From Ailurus styani (taxonomy: Eukaryota > Chordata > Mammalia > Carnivora > Ailuridae), in assembly GCA_002007465.1 (NCBI GenBank), contig LNAC01000276.1, positions 6,260,217 through 6,324,216 of the forward strand: a DNA stretch of 64,000 nucleotides, read 5' to 3'. A model generated the notes under the pieces. The model was not told the origin of the DNA and made no database searches. It worked only from the letters and a program-made list of their open reading frames with translations. Position numbers and translations under genes: made by a program. This document shows positions 1-11,589 of this stretch, one piece after another (the stretch's first letter is position 1; each line of letters begins with the position of its first letter).

Positions 1-1730
1 AAAAAAAAAAGACCCTCAACAACAACAACAAAAAAACCCAAAAACAATAAACCCCTGAAGACCTGTGTGTATTCTGCCTATGAGAGACTTTTTAGACCTA
101 AAGACACCTCCAGATTGAAAGTGAAGGGATAGAGAACCATTTATTATAATGAATGTCAAAAGAAAACAGAATAGCCATACTTACATAAACTAGATTTTAA
201 ACCAAAGACTGTAACAAGAAATGGAGAAGGGCATTTTATCATAATAAAGGTGTCTATCCAAAGCAGATCTAACAATTGTAAATGTTTATGCTCCCAACTT
301 GGGAGCAGCCAAATACATAAATCAATTAATCAAAACCATAAACTCATCAATAATAATATGATAGTAGTAGAATTTAACACCCCTCTCACAGCAATGAACA
401 GATCATTTAAGCAGAGAATCTAAGAATCAATGGCTCTGAATGACATATTGGACCAGATGGACTTAATAGCTATATTCAGAGCATTTCATACTAAAGAAGA
501 AAGACAGACATTCTTTTAAGTACACATGGGACATTCTCTAGAATAGATCACATACTAGGTCACAAATCAGACCTCAAAAAATACAAAAAGATTGAGAACA
601 TATCGTGTATTTTCAGGTCATAATGCTATGAAACTTGAAGTCAATAACAAATTTGGAAAGACCACAAATACATGGAGGTTAAAGAACATCCTACTAAAGA
701 ATGAACGGGTTAACCAAGAAATTAAAGAAGAAATAAGAAAATACATGGGAACAAATGAAAATGAAAACACGACAGTCCAAAATGTTTGGGATGCAGCAGA
801 AATGGTCATAAGAGGGAAATACTAGCAATACAGACTTACCTTAAGAAGAAAAAACTCAAATCACAATCTAACTTTATACCTAAAGGAGCTGGGAAAAGAA
901 CATTTAAATAAAGACTAAAGCCAGCAGAAGGGAAATATCAGAGCAGAAATAGTTGATATAGAAACAAACAAAAAAACAAGCAAACAAAAGATCAGTAGAA
1001 CAGATCAATGAAACCAGGAGCTGGTTCTTTGAAGGAATAAACTTGATAAACCCCAAGCCAGGCTTAGCAAAAAGAAAAGAGAAAGGGCCCAAATAAGTAA
1101 AATCATGAAAGAGAGATCATAACCAACATCACAGAAATACAAACAATTATAAGAGAGTATTACGAAAAATTGTATGCCAACAAATTGGTAGTTTATCTAT
1201 TTCTTCCAGATTACCCAAATTGAAACAGGAAGAAATAGAAAATTTGAACAGGCAAATAACCAGGAGAGAAATTGAATCAGTAATCAAAAATCTCCCAATG
1301 AATAGAAGTCCAGGGCCAGATGGCTTCCCATGGGAAATCTACCATTTAAAGAATTAGTACCTATTCTTCCTAAACTATTCCAAAAAGTAGAAATGGAAGG
1401 ACAACTTCCAAACTCTTTCTATGAGGCCAGGATTATCTTGATTCCAAAACTAGACAAAGACCCCTCTAAAAAGGAGAATTACAGACCAGTATCCCTGATG
1501 AACATGGATGCAAAAATTCTCAACAAGATACTAGCAAATAGAATCCAACAGTACATTAAAAGAATTATTCACCCTGATCAAGTTGGATTTATTCCAGGGC
1601 TATTAGGGTGGCTCAATATTTGCAAATCAATCACTGTGATACACCACATTAATAAAAGGATAAGAACTGTACGATCCTCTCAATAGATGCAGAGAAAGCA
1701 TTTGCAAGGTACAGCATCCATTCTTGATAA
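1..1730 (+). mobile_element. Degenerate L1 ORF2 fragment
   Basis: The translated sequence, with stops and frameshifts, follows L1 ORF2 from the endonuclease region into the reverse transcriptase. Frames around 592-825 and 1330-1686 carry recognisable L1 segments such as the 'NYRPVSLMN' and '[10 protein letters not shown]' motifs of the RT. No frame is intact, so it is a dead copy. The match stops near 1730 and jumps directly to L1 3'-end sequence, which indicates a large internal deletion. Confidence 0.9.
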
Positions 1731-1774
1731 ATACGCTCAACAAAGTAGGGATAGAGGGAACATACTTCAACATC

Positions 1775-2040
1775 ATAAAGGGGTGATGGGGATTAAGGAG
1801 TACACTTGTGATGAGCACTGGGTGTTGCATGTAAGTGATGAACATATGTAAGTTATGAATCACCAAATTCTACACTTGTACAGCAGAGGGAACACAGAGG
1901 GTAACAACTCTGCATGCTGACTGATGATAACTAGAGCTATGGTGGTCATTATTTTGTAACATATAAGAATGTTGAATCGCTATCTTGTATACCTGAAACT
2001 AATACTGTATGTCAACTCAATAAAAAGGAAGTATACAATG
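1775..2040 (+). mobile_element. L1 3' end (carnivore L1)
   Basis: The segment has the carnivore L1 3'-end pattern: a 'ggggtgatggggattaagg' start, the 'gagcactgggtgttgcatgt' block, then 'gatgaatcaccaaattctac' and an A-rich end. It directly follows the ORF2 fragment in the same orientation. It is either the same element after an internal deletion or a separate short insertion. Confidence 0.85.
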
Positions 2041-2194
2041 AAACAATCTTTTGACTTGTATTCTGCAATAGATTATTAATTATGAAGCTTTAAATTCAGT
2101 CTCCCTATTATACGAGTATGATTTCTTGTTACAATAATCTGTTTAAAATGCGAACATAACCAGCACATCTTTTTTTCTGCTCTCATTTTTTAAA

Positions 2195-3112
2195 AATTTT
2201 ATTTTATTTTTTCAGTGTTCCAACATTCATTGTTTATGCAACACACCCAGTGCTCCATGCAATACCTGCCCTCCTTAATACCCATCACCAGGTTCACCCA
2301 TACCCCCACTCTCCTCCCCTCCAAAACCTCTGTTTCCCAGAGTCCACAGTCTCATGCTTCATTTCCCCTCCGATTTAACCCAATTCACTTTTCCTTTCCT
2401 TCTCCTAATGTCCTCCATGTTATTCCTTACGCTCCACAAGTGAAACCATATGATAGTTGACTTTCTCTGCTTGACTTATTTCACTCAGCATAATCTCCTC
2501 CAGTCCCATCCATGTTGATACAAAAGTTGGGTATTCATCCTTTCTGAGGGCTGCGTAATATTCCACTGCATATATGGACCATATCTTCTTTATCCATTCA
2601 TCTGTTGAAGGGCATCTTGGCAATTGTGGCCATTGCTGCTATGAACATTGGGGTACAGATGGCCCTTCTTTTCACTACATCTGTATCTTTTGGGTAGATA
2701 CCCAGTAGTGCAATTGCAGGNAATTGCAGGGTCATAGGGTAGCTCTATTTTTAATTTTTTGAGGAACCTCCACACTGTTTTCCAAAGTGGCTGCACCAAC
2801 AGCATTCCCACCTATGTAAGAGGGTTCCCCTTTCTCCACATCCTCTCCAACACTTGTTGTTTCCCGTCCAGTCAACAAAACAAAGAGGCAACCCACGGAA
2901 CGGAAGCAGATACTTGCAAATGACACTACAGACAAAGGGCTGATAACCAAGATCTATAAAGAACTCCTCAAACTCAACACCCAAAAACCAGATAATCATG
3001 TCAAAAAGTGGGCAGAAGACATGAACAGACACTTCTCCAGAGAAGACATACAAATGGCTAACAGATACACGAAAAAATGTTCATCATCACTAGCTGTCAG
3101 GGAAATTCAAAC
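2195..3112 (-). mobile_element. L1 insertion with inverted 5' part
   Basis: From 2195 to about 2866 the plus strand carries the reverse complement of an L1 3' UTR and ORF2 end, beginning with a T-rich run that marks the tail of a minus-strand insertion. From about 2867 to 3112 the sequence switches to sense-strand ORF2 ('gataatcatgtcaaaaagtg', 'gcagaagacatgaacagac'). This head-to-head arrangement is the signature of twin priming. A single N at 2721 sits inside it. Confidence 0.85.
2712..2730. other. One-base N with 9-bp repeat
   Basis: A single ambiguous base at 2721 is flanked on both sides by the same nine bases, 'aattgcagg'. Related L1 copies in this window carry the motif once. The pattern suggests an assembly join whose overlapping ends were not merged. 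Confidence 0.75.
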
Positions 3113-3159
3113 ATCTTTCTTTTAAAATCCTACATTGCTATCCTGATATTTATGATATA

Positions 3160-3394
3160 TAAGCTGATATTTCTTTTTTTTTTTAAGATTTTATTTATTC
3201 ATTTGACACAGAGAGAGAGATTACAAGTAGGCAGAGAGGCAGGCAGAGAGAGAGGAGAGAGGAGGAAGCAGGCTCCCTGCTGAGCAGCGAGCCCGATGTG
3301 GGCCTCGATCCCAGGACCCTGGGATCATGACCTGAGCCGAAGGCAGCGGCTTTTAACCCACTGAGCCACCCAGGCGCCCTAAGCTGATATTTCT
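3160..3394 (-). mobile_element. CAN-SINE with 15-bp TSD
   Basis: A full SINEC lies in reverse orientation: T-run, 'aagattttatttattcattt', GA-rich body, then the reverse complement of the tRNA-Lys-derived head ending 'gagccacccaggcgcc'. It is flanked by perfect copies of 'taagctgatatttct' at 3160-3174 and 3380-3394, so it is a fairly recent insertion. Confidence 0.96.
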
Positions 3395-4479
3395 AGAAAG
3401 GCAGACCATAATTCTCATTTGATTCCAATTGTGCTGGTATAATTAATGACGCTACATACTTTAGCACCCAAGGTGTTCTAGTTTGACGGGAAACGCAATT
3501 GATCTCCTTATTTATAGAGCATCTATTATGTGCCAGAGCAGAGTACTAAAACCCAGCATCCAGAAACAGACTTATCAAGTCACCGCCCCTGTTTGTTTCA
3601 ATCTTGGTGAGTGGAAAGTGATCATAAACAGACTAATGAATTTCTCCTCCCAGGTAGATCTAAGCATCGTGACAAACAGCAGTGCAGAGAGGAGATGGAC
3701 GGAAGGAGGACAATTAAAGCTGAAAGATCAGGGAAGGACTGACTGATGACATGATATTTGAGCAGAGAGATGAATAAAAGAAGACAAGCCCCTGCTGGAT
3801 AAAGCATTTCCAGAGAGGGAGACAATTTGAACAGTTTGAGAAAAAATATTATTTCCTCTTCCTAAGGATGAGGGTTAAGAAACAAAATTAGCCCTATTAT
3901 CCCAAGAAAGCTTCATAGACAAAAGAGCACAATATCTTGAATATCACTCAATAAATATTTACACCTCAGAATTAACTTTCCAAAAGATATTTTAAAGGAA
4001 TAGTCTGCTTAACTCATAGAGGTTTAACAGAAGGAAAAAAATTACAAATGGATGCTCTTCGTCAATACGCCTGCTGTACTCACCAGAATAGGCTGTCTTG
4101 GCATCCAGGTCCATGGAGGTGCCCCTACTCCTAAGAGGCAAGCGGCCTGTCTCTTGCTGGAAATTGCAGCAGCCTCTGATTCCCCTCTAATGGAAGAAGT
4201 GTGTGGATAACCCAGAGCAGATAATCCAGAAGAGACATCCTGTCTCACATCCATGGTATTTAAGGAATTCCTGAATCTTTACACAAGACCACAAAAATGT
4301 GGGGTTATCACACTGTCAGATACAGTTTGTAGAAGAAAAAACCTGAACATATTCACATGTGAGGGGGGGGATCCGCAGCTTCTATCAACAGTTTCAATGT
4401 TTCCTTTCTCTCCCACTGTTTTGACATCTTTGAATACATTTCTAGAGGAATAGCAGTTTCTATGCACAAAAATTTTCAA
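3395..4479. other. Unassigned intergenic stretch
   Basis: I see no conserved coding signal, RNA gene or recognisable repeat here. The open frames (for example 3483-3746 plus, 4042-4254 minus) match no family I know and lack convincing splice or start context. Confidence 0.5.
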
Positions 4480-4885
4480 ACATTTTTTTTTGGAGAGGGG
4501 CAGGGAGGGCAGAGGGAGAGGGAGACAGAGAATCTTAACCAGGTCCCATGCCCAGCATGGAGCCAGACATGGGCCTCGATCTCATGACCCTGAGATCATG
4601 ACCTGCACTGAATCAAGAATTGGCTGCTTAATGGGGCCCCTGGGTGGGTCAGTCAGTTAAGCGTCTGCCTCAGGCTCAGGTCAGGATCCCAGTGGGTCCT
4701 GGAATCAAGCCCTGCATCTGGCTCCCTGCTGGGCGGGAAGCCTGCTTCTCCCTCTCCCACTCCCACTCCCCGGCTTGTGTTCCCTCTCTTGCTGTGTCCC
4801 TGTCAAATAAATAAATAAAATCTTAAAAAAGAAAAAAAAAAGAATTGGATGCTTAACTAACTGGGCCACTCAAGTGCTTCTCAAA
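4480..4885 (-). mobile_element. Old CAN-SINE split by a younger one
   Basis: The reverse-oriented SINE body ('ctcatgaccctgagatcatg') runs to 4614, is interrupted, and its head resumes after 4856 ('cttaactaactgggccact'). The inserted element occupies 4632-4839. The outer copy is clearly the older of the two by sequence decay. Confidence 0.88.
4632..4839 (+). mobile_element. CAN-SINE nested in another SINE
   Basis: A sense-oriented SINEC starts 'ggggcccctgggtgggtcag' and ends in 'aaataaataaataaaatctt' plus an A-rich tail. It is flanked by 17-bp direct repeats (4615-4631 and 4840-4856, one mismatch, 'aagaattgg.tgcttaa') taken from the host SINE. Confidence 0.93.
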
Positions 4886-5063
4886 TAATTTTAATAGGAA
4901 AAAAACCGAGAGATTCTTTATTGTTCATCAACAAAAGAAATCCAAAACATCTATTTACAGTTCTGTAGCATACGTCACATGGCCATGAAGTTAATATTTT
5001 GTGCATTTACATTTCGAGTCATTGTCAGATTTCAGATTATTTCAACCATGTTATTTCCCTATG

Positions 5064-5286
5064 CTCTTACCTAACTTTTTTTTTTTTAAGATTTTTTATT
5101 TATTTATTTGACAGAGAGAGATCACAAGTAGGCAGAGAGGCAGGCAGAGAGAGGAGGAAGCAGGCTCCCCACCGAGCAGGGAGCCCGATGCGGGCCTCGA
5201 TCCCAGGACCCTGAGATCATGACCTGAGCCGAAGGCAGAGGCTTTAACCCACTGAGCCACCCAGGCACCCTCTTACCTAACTTTTT
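5064..5286 (-). mobile_element. CAN-SINE with 17-bp TSD
   Basis: A reverse-oriented SINEC with a T-run at the left and the tRNA-like head at the right. The flanking direct repeats 'ctcttacctaacttttt' at 5064-5080 and 5270-5286 are identical. Confidence 0.96.
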
Positions 5287-6560
5287 AATGTTCGTTTAGT
5301 CTCTTCACTTGACTTCCTTTGACTATTTCATTACTTCATTGTTCCCTCTATAATCTCTTTAGATTCACAAATTTCCGTGAAGTTGCACTAATGATTGTGA
5401 ATCCTTTACATAAAATAGCTTGATATAATTATTTTCATGACCTCCCCCTAAAAGCTCCTATATTAGAACACTTTTAATCCTGTTTCTACCTTTTTACCAT
5501 TACTGTTGTCATGCATTTTAACCTTGTTATTTTAATCTCTGTGAGACTTTTCTAGCTTTATAAAATAACATCCCATACTATTTATATATTATCCCTTCTG
5601 GTGCCCTTCATTCCTTCCTGCATTTCCAGTTTTCAATATGGAATTATTTTCCTTTGGACTGAAGAATTCACTTTAGTATTTTTTCTAATTCGAGGCTGCA
5701 GACAATTAAATTTCCAGCTTACGTATCTCTTCAGACATTTTTATTTTGCTGTTGGGAATGGAAATCTGCTTCGACAGGAGATGCAAGAGTTAAAAACCAT
5801 TCTTGTTAATGTCCTATTATTGTTGAGATGTCCGCTGTTAACCATTTTCTTGCTTATTTGGCCTCCATATTCTCTAAAATCCTTCTCCTTGGAGATTCAG
5901 GCTTGCCAGTTGAAGCTGTAGCTGGTGAGGGCCCCCACTGCGTCTCTGGGCTTCGCGGCCCCAAACAGCCACACCTGGAGCTACTGGACTTGCTTCCACC
6001 TGGAATACAATACCTACAGCTCCTGCCTGAACTACTTGTCTGTGATGCGCAGCGTCAGCCTCGGTAGCTCTCCCCTGCAGTAGACATCCAGGTGGTAGAA
6101 CACCTCTTGGACATCGTCAAGGTATCAGAGAGGAGCGAGACCGCACGGAGAGGCCCTGCAATGATATGGAAAAAGGATGTCCCAGGTGAACCCCAGCCTG
6201 TGAGGATGGACCCTCCAAACCAGCCTGGCTGCTACCTGACTATCGCCAAATGGCCCTTTCGGTACCATGTGGAGCTGAAGAATTGGCCAGCCAAGCCCTG
6301 TTCAAATACTTTATCTATAACATTGTGAGATATAATATAATTGTTATTGTTTAAAGCTACTACATTTGGGGGTAATATGTTCTGTAGAAATAGGTAATGA
6401 TGAGGGTTTTTTTCCCAAATGTATATAGAATTACCAATAATGAATTGTGATTGTAAGTTGTAAAGCAGAAGATGTTCATTTCAGTTATTAATAAAAAATA
6501 AACTTCAATCAACCGTGCAAAAAAAAAATCCTTCTCATTTTCTTTGGTTTTGAGACAATG
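5287..6560. other. Repeat-like, no gene seen
   Basis: The AT-rich 5.3-5.9 kb part shows nothing recognisable. The 5.9-6.4 kb part is richer in GC and ends with 'attgttattgtttaaagcta', which resembles the tails of old mammalian interspersed repeats. The open frames 5601-5921, 5828-6067 and 6092-6328 match no protein family I recognise. Confidence 0.4.
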
Positions 6561-7129
6561 GTGTGTAGCTGGTTATGGTTTCATTTTGCTTAGGGTGTAT
6601 TGAGCTAATTGAATCTGTGGGTTGATGTCCTTAAGCAATTTGGAACATGCTTATGTATCTTCACTTTTGATAGCATTTCCTCCACTAGTTCTCTCTGCTC
6701 CCCCTTTAATCACATCCCACCTGTCTTCTAATTCTGTCTTGAGTCCATTGCGAAAGGCTGTTCAACTTGTGCTTCTGTTGGGATGTCTGCTCTTGAACTC
6801 TATTCCAGTTTAGTAACCCAGGCTTTTACTGGGTCTAATCCTATCTTCATCTGTGTTCTGAATTTCAGATATGAACATGGAACACAACAGCTTTCAGAAA
6901 ATTACAGAAGAGCAGCTTCCTGGTTGAAGAGGAAAAAATTTCTTATGATACAATAAAACACAAAATAAAGGGGAGAAAATTATAACTTGGCTCATATTAA
7001 GATCTATTAAAATTTACCAGGGAGAAGGGTTGGAATACCAGCGTGGGAGAGGAGATTGGCATTACAGATCTGGTAAAGTACATTAAGCCAGAGTGTGTAA
7101 AGAGTGTGTAAAGAGTTTTGTCAGATAAA

Positions 7130-7373
7130 AAAATATATTCTGAAGAGTGCTTGGGTGGCTCAGTGGGTTAAAACCTCTGCCGTCAGCTCAGGTCATGATC
7201 TCGGGGTCCTGGGATCGAGTCCCGCATCGGGCTCTCTGCTCAGCCAGGAGCCTGTTTCCTCCTCTCTCTCTGCTCTGCCTCTCTGCCTACTTGTGATCTC
7301 TCTCTCTCTCTGTGTCAAATAAATAAATAAAATCTTTAAAAAGAAAAAGAAAAAAAAAGAAAATATATTCTGA
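7130..7373 (+). mobile_element. CAN-SINE with 14-bp TSD
   Basis: A sense SINEC ('gcttgggtggctcagtgggt') with a (CT)n body and 'aaataaataaataaaatctt' tail, flanked by 'aaaatatattctga' at 7130-7143 and 7360-7373. Confidence 0.95.
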
Positions 7374-7384
7374 AAACCCATTAG

Positions 7385-7850
7385 AAAGAAGATGTGGTTC
7401 ATATATACAATGGAATATTATGCAGCCATCAGAAAGGATGAGTACCCAGCTTTTGCATTAACATGGATGGAACTGGAGGGGATTATGCTAAGTGAAATCA
7501 GTCAAGCAAACAAAGTCAATTATATATAGTTTCACTTATTTGTGGACCATAAGGAATAGCACCGAGGACATTAGGGGAAGGGAGGGAAAAAGCGAAGGGG
7601 AGGAAATCGGATGGGGAAAGGAACCATGAGAGATTAAGGAGTCCAGGAAACAAACTGAGGGTTTTAGAGGGGAGGGGGTGGGGGATGGGTGAGCCCAGTG
7701 ATGGGTATTAAGGAGGGCACGGATTGCATGGAGCACTGGGTGTTATACGCAAAGAATGAATCATGGGACACTCCATAAAGAACTAATGGTGTCCTGTATG
7801 GTAACTAATATAATTAAAGAAAAGAAAAAAGAAAAACGGGTTAAAAAAAA
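7385..7850 (+). mobile_element. 5'-truncated L1 3' end
   Basis: The sequence starts in the last part of ORF2 ('tacaatggaatattatgcag', 'aaaggatgagtacccagc') and runs through the carnivore L1 3' UTR ('gatgggtattaaggagggca', 'gagcactgggtgttatacgc') into an A-rich tail. It is a typical 5'-truncated carnivore L1. Confidence 0.92.
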
Positions 7851-8169
7851 AAACCCACACAAAACCTTGGATACCCCCTACATAAAAGAGGAGAAACAAA
7901 TGTTGGAAAAGGGGAAAATGTTAACCTCTTCAGCTTCAGGGAAATGCTAATAAAAACCACAGTGAGACACTGTTGTATACACAGCACTTTAGCTAAAATG
8001 AAAAACAGCAATGCCAAGCGATGCCACGGCGAGGGAGCCACCCAATCATTCATGAACAGCCGGTGAGAACTTAAGTCAGTAGGACCAACTCGGTCATTGT
8101 CTACTTGTTGGTTTACTTTGCAAAACTCCTTGACAGCACCCGCTAAAGTTGCCTTTGCACTTTTCACTG

Positions 8170-8960
8170 GTCCTTGCACACAAACAATCCCAACTTCAGC
8201 GCGTGCATGCCCAAGCCCCTCGCCCTCCCACCCCCCGCCCTGGCACCTGGATTCGGAGTAGCTCTGAGCCGGAAACCAGCCACATGCTCATCCTCAGGAG
8301 AGCGGACACTGTGCTGTCTGCACCCGAGGGCACTGCCCACAGCAGCATGAATTCGCAGATAACTGCGGACACAATACCAAGGAGCCATCTCGCAAACCCA
8401 GGTTAACCCACTCCCAAGACGGTGAACACCGTGTGGTTCCCTTCCCTGCCTGTAAGACACCAAAGCCGGCAAGACTTCTCCATGGTGCTGTTACAGGTCA
8501 GGAGAACCCTGCCCAGTGAGAGATACCCCAGTTTGACCTGAGACTCAATGGGGTAAAGCAAGGGGGTGGGAATCCTTAGGCGATATGGGTGCTGGTTTGG
8601 AGAACCTAGAGAACTGGGCATCAGCACAGTGAGTACCCGGGACAGTGAGTGTGGCCAGCGACAACATCACTGGAGTCGAGAGCCCCCGGGGGGTTTCTTG
8701 GTGTTCCCTTTGCCTCCCTCTTCACGAGGGGGAACATCTCCGGTGCCCCACGCTCACAGCACTTACTTCCTGCTCGCTGAGCCTGTTGTCCAAAATTCCT
8801 CTTCCTCCCAAAAGCTGCTCCAAAGCCTGGATATATGGCCTCTCTCACTTAGGAAAAACAGGCCGTGTCTGCTGCAGACCAGGACCCCAGAGGAATCGCA
8901 GGAATCCAGATTTATCTCTCACATCACCTAATTTTCATTGTGATTAACATCAGATGATCT
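8170..8960. other. Unassigned GC-moderate stretch
   Basis: Several overlapping frames are open on both strands (8149-8406 plus, 8164-8472 minus, 8566-8931 plus), but none resembles a known protein. I see no repeat family with confidence. Confidence 0.4.
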
Positions 8961-8964
8961 TTTA

Positions 8965-9480
8965 AATTGCTCTCAGCCTGGAAGTACATTGGAATCACCT
9001 GGCCAGTTTACAACCACTGATAACTGTGTCTGGTCCTAGTCCTTTTCATCAGCTGATGCAGGATGCAGCCTGGTCTGCAGGAATTTTACAAATCCGCAGG
9101 GGTCTAAAGGACAGCCAAGGATGCGAAACTACTCCTCTAGCTGCTTTGGGGGAGGGGGGCGGGGCTGTGGTCCTGGACCCTGACTTGTGTGAAACACACC
9201 TGGGATGTGTGTAATGCGATGGGTGCCTGGACATGTCCCAGACCGAGTGCATCACCATGGCTGTGGGAGGGGCCAGGACAGCAGGATTTATTTTGCATGA
9301 ACTCCAAGTTTTTTGACTGCCAGATGAAGGACGTTTTTCTCATTTCAGAGTTTTTCAGGCTTCTCAGCACATTAGAATCACCTGGTAAAATTGGAAAGGA
9401 TGGGATCTCAGCAGGATCAATTGTATCTGCAGGGGGTGGGGAAGGCAACAGGAATTTGAAACTTACCTGTGTGACTTAAC
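8965..9480 (+). mobile_element. Two hAT/MER-like non-autonomous fragments
   Basis: The motifs 'acattggaatcacctggcc' near 8990 and 'acattagaatcacctgg' near 9370 belong to the old non-autonomous DNA-transposon type with 'AATCACCTGG' near its ends. Between them lie 'gcctggtctgcaggaatttt' and a GGGGCGGGG tract. The family is named only tentatively. Confidence 0.5.
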
Positions 9481-10040
9481 CATGCAGCTAATCGGGCCAG
9501 CCACAGCACTAAGTTTGGAGAAAGGTGAATTCATGGCAATCAGTGAAGAACCAATTAAATTACTGTCTGGATCATCTGGTATGAGTAGTAGCTCGTTGAA
9601 ATCAGTGACCTCAGGGATGGATGGCAAACAGCGTGTAATGGCTCAGAGGGCATGAGGAATTCAAAGAATGTTAAATTAGAATAAAAACTCTAGATTTTAG
9701 ATAGTGGTTATCTCTACATGCAATGAGAGTGAAAAGGGATCAGAAAGAAATGTTCAGAGACGCTCATATATTTTTGTGATGTTTAATTTTTCTTAACTAT
9801 TGTGATGTGAGCAGTAAACTGAGTATAATATATTAAAATATTGTCCTGAAATTTTTCCAAGTTTTGCAGAAGTAGAGATTAGAGAAAACCTAATTCCCAT
9901 GAGTCCATCATATTACCTCAAAAACTGTCAACTCATAAATGATTTGGATGCTGTTTCCATGGGTGAAAGTGCAGCAGATTCCTGAGAGCGTGTGATTTTA
10001 TCGCAAACGTTTTAGTATCTCCTAAGGACCAGGATCTTTA
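9481..10040. other. Unassigned AT-rich stretch
   Basis: No gene, RNA or clear repeat is visible. It is ordinary AT-rich intergenic sequence lying between DNA-transposon fragments and a SINE. Confidence 0.45.
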
Positions 10041-10053
10041 TAGAACAGGAACA

Positions 10054-10258
10054 CAATGGGTGCTTGGGTAGCTCAGTGGGTTAAAGCCTCTGCCTTTGGC
10101 TCAGGTCATGATCTCAGGGTCCTGGGATTGAGCCCTGCATTGGGCTCCTTGTTCAGCAGGGAGCCTGCTTCCTCCTCTCTCTCTGCCTGCCTCTCTGCCT
10201 ACTTGTGATCTCACTCTCTGTGTGTCAAATAAATAAATAAAATCTTAAAAAAAAAAAA
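10054..10258 (+). mobile_element. CAN-SINE
   Basis: A sense SINEC ('gtgcttgggtagctcagtgg' head, 'tctgcctacttgtgatctca' body, 'aaataaataaataaaatctt' tail plus A-run). Short direct repeats of the 'aggaacaca' type flank it at about 10046 and 10257. Confidence 0.92.
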
Positions 10259-10455
10259 GGAACAACAGTATCACCTACTAAAATTAAAATAAGTCCTGCC
10301 CATAATCAAATATCTTGTTAGTTTTCCAATGTCTCCGATTGTCTTGTTTGTTTGTTCCTGGCTTTACAATTCATTTGATTTCGGATCTTTGTAAAATCCA
10401 TGATTTGCAACCGTCTCCATAGCTCATCCATGTTAAGGTGGGGGTGGAGAAGGAC

Positions 10456-10456
<1 letters not shown>

Positions 10457-10505
<49 letters not shown>
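10457..10505. repeat. (TG)n microsatellite
   Basis: About 24 perfect TG units. This tract opens the long Thr-His or Val-Cys frames around 10318-10600, which are artefacts. Confidence 0.98.
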
Positions 10506-10507
<2 letters not shown>

Positions 10508-10519
10508 GTACTTCTAGAA

Positions 10520-11450
10520 GGAATGCAGTTGTATGTCTTGCAGAACTTAATACAGTTTGGATATTGCTTATTGCAACCCACGGTTTCACTTAACATTTAA
10601 GTCTGACATCTGCTGTTCCAGGAGAGTAAGAGTTGGAAATGGAGGTTTGAAGGGGTTCCTGCTTTGTTTATTTTAGGAAGATGAATTCTTAGATGGTTTT
10701 GTGAGCATCCATCAGCGGGCAACTGATGTCTTGAAGAATCCGGTTTTGAAGTTCACAAAGACTCATAATTCTATGGACCCAGTATGCCATTAGTGATTGC
10801 AAATAGTGATATTCAAGTTAAATTACCCTGTTTTCATTTATTACATAGAACCCTTATACTATTCTTTATGCCCTCAATCTTCCATAGTAGAAACATAAAT
10901 TTTAGTATAAATTTAAGTTAAAATTCCCATTTTTTGAACATACTGAAAAAAAAATCAGGTAGAGGAGGTTGCCTACAATCCTTAGCCCCACGTTGGTTAA
11001 TTAAGTGGCATCTGGGTGCAAAGCAGGAGCACCTGTAGAAGAAAAATATCATGAGAATTAATGAAAAAGAGAAGAGTCAGCTGCAGGGTCAGAGGCTAGC
11101 GAGACTGTTTTTGTGAGGTGGGAATTTGCAGCCTGGACTTACTGCTCATGAAGTAGAAAGGAAGCTCTTAGGGATCTGCTCTCCCTAGTCAATCACGCTT
11201 TCCCCCCAAATTAAATTCTCGCTGTAGACTTTGGAGGCTGTTGTGGAAAAGAGGAGGTGGATGAAAGTGTTCTCCGGGGTTGAAATTTGAGAAGAAGCTA
11301 AGGCCTGGGCTTGAGCGGGCGTCTCAGGGCAAAGCAGATGCGCCTGATGCAGGTGCCCAAATGGGGGCAGCACTGGGCTAAGGAGCAAGACCCGCGCTAG
11401 AAGACAGATGGGTGACCCAAGACAGGGATTTGAAATTATTCTAAGCATAA
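10520..11450. other. Unassigned intergenic stretch
   Basis: Nothing recognisable is visible. The frame at 11185-11448 minus resembles no family I know. Confidence 0.45.
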
Positions 11451-11459
11451 AACTTTGGT

Positions 11460-11575
11460 ATGTAGCTCGGAAAACAGCACATCAAGGGCACTGGTGACAT
11501 TTTACTGCCGGTGGACATCTGTCAATGACCGAAGACATTTGTCTTTGTCACAAGGTTGGGGAAGAGGCTTGCTAC
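11460..11575 (+). mobile_element. Old DNA-transposon (hAT-like) fragment
   Basis: The motif 'ctgtcaatgaccgaagacat' followed by 'ttgtctttgtcacaaggttg' and 'gctactagcaccagtgggtg' resembles a common mammalian non-autonomous hAT element whose consensus has the form 'tgtcaatgtctggagacat'. Confidence 0.55.
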
Positions 11576-11589
11576 TAGCACCAGTGGGT

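Noticed and set aside
1330..1686. Reverse-transcriptase-like frame as a possible functional gene
   Set aside because: It is a fragment of a broken L1 ORF2 with stops on both sides and a large deletion after it.
3175..3379. tRNA genes in the SINE heads
   Set aside because: The tRNA-Lys-like heads belong to CAN-SINEs with poly-A tails and target-site duplications. They lack a tRNA 3' half and are not functional tRNA genes.
10318..10600. Frames rich in His-Thr or Val-Cys near 10.4 kb
   Set aside because: They are created by a (TG)n microsatellite.
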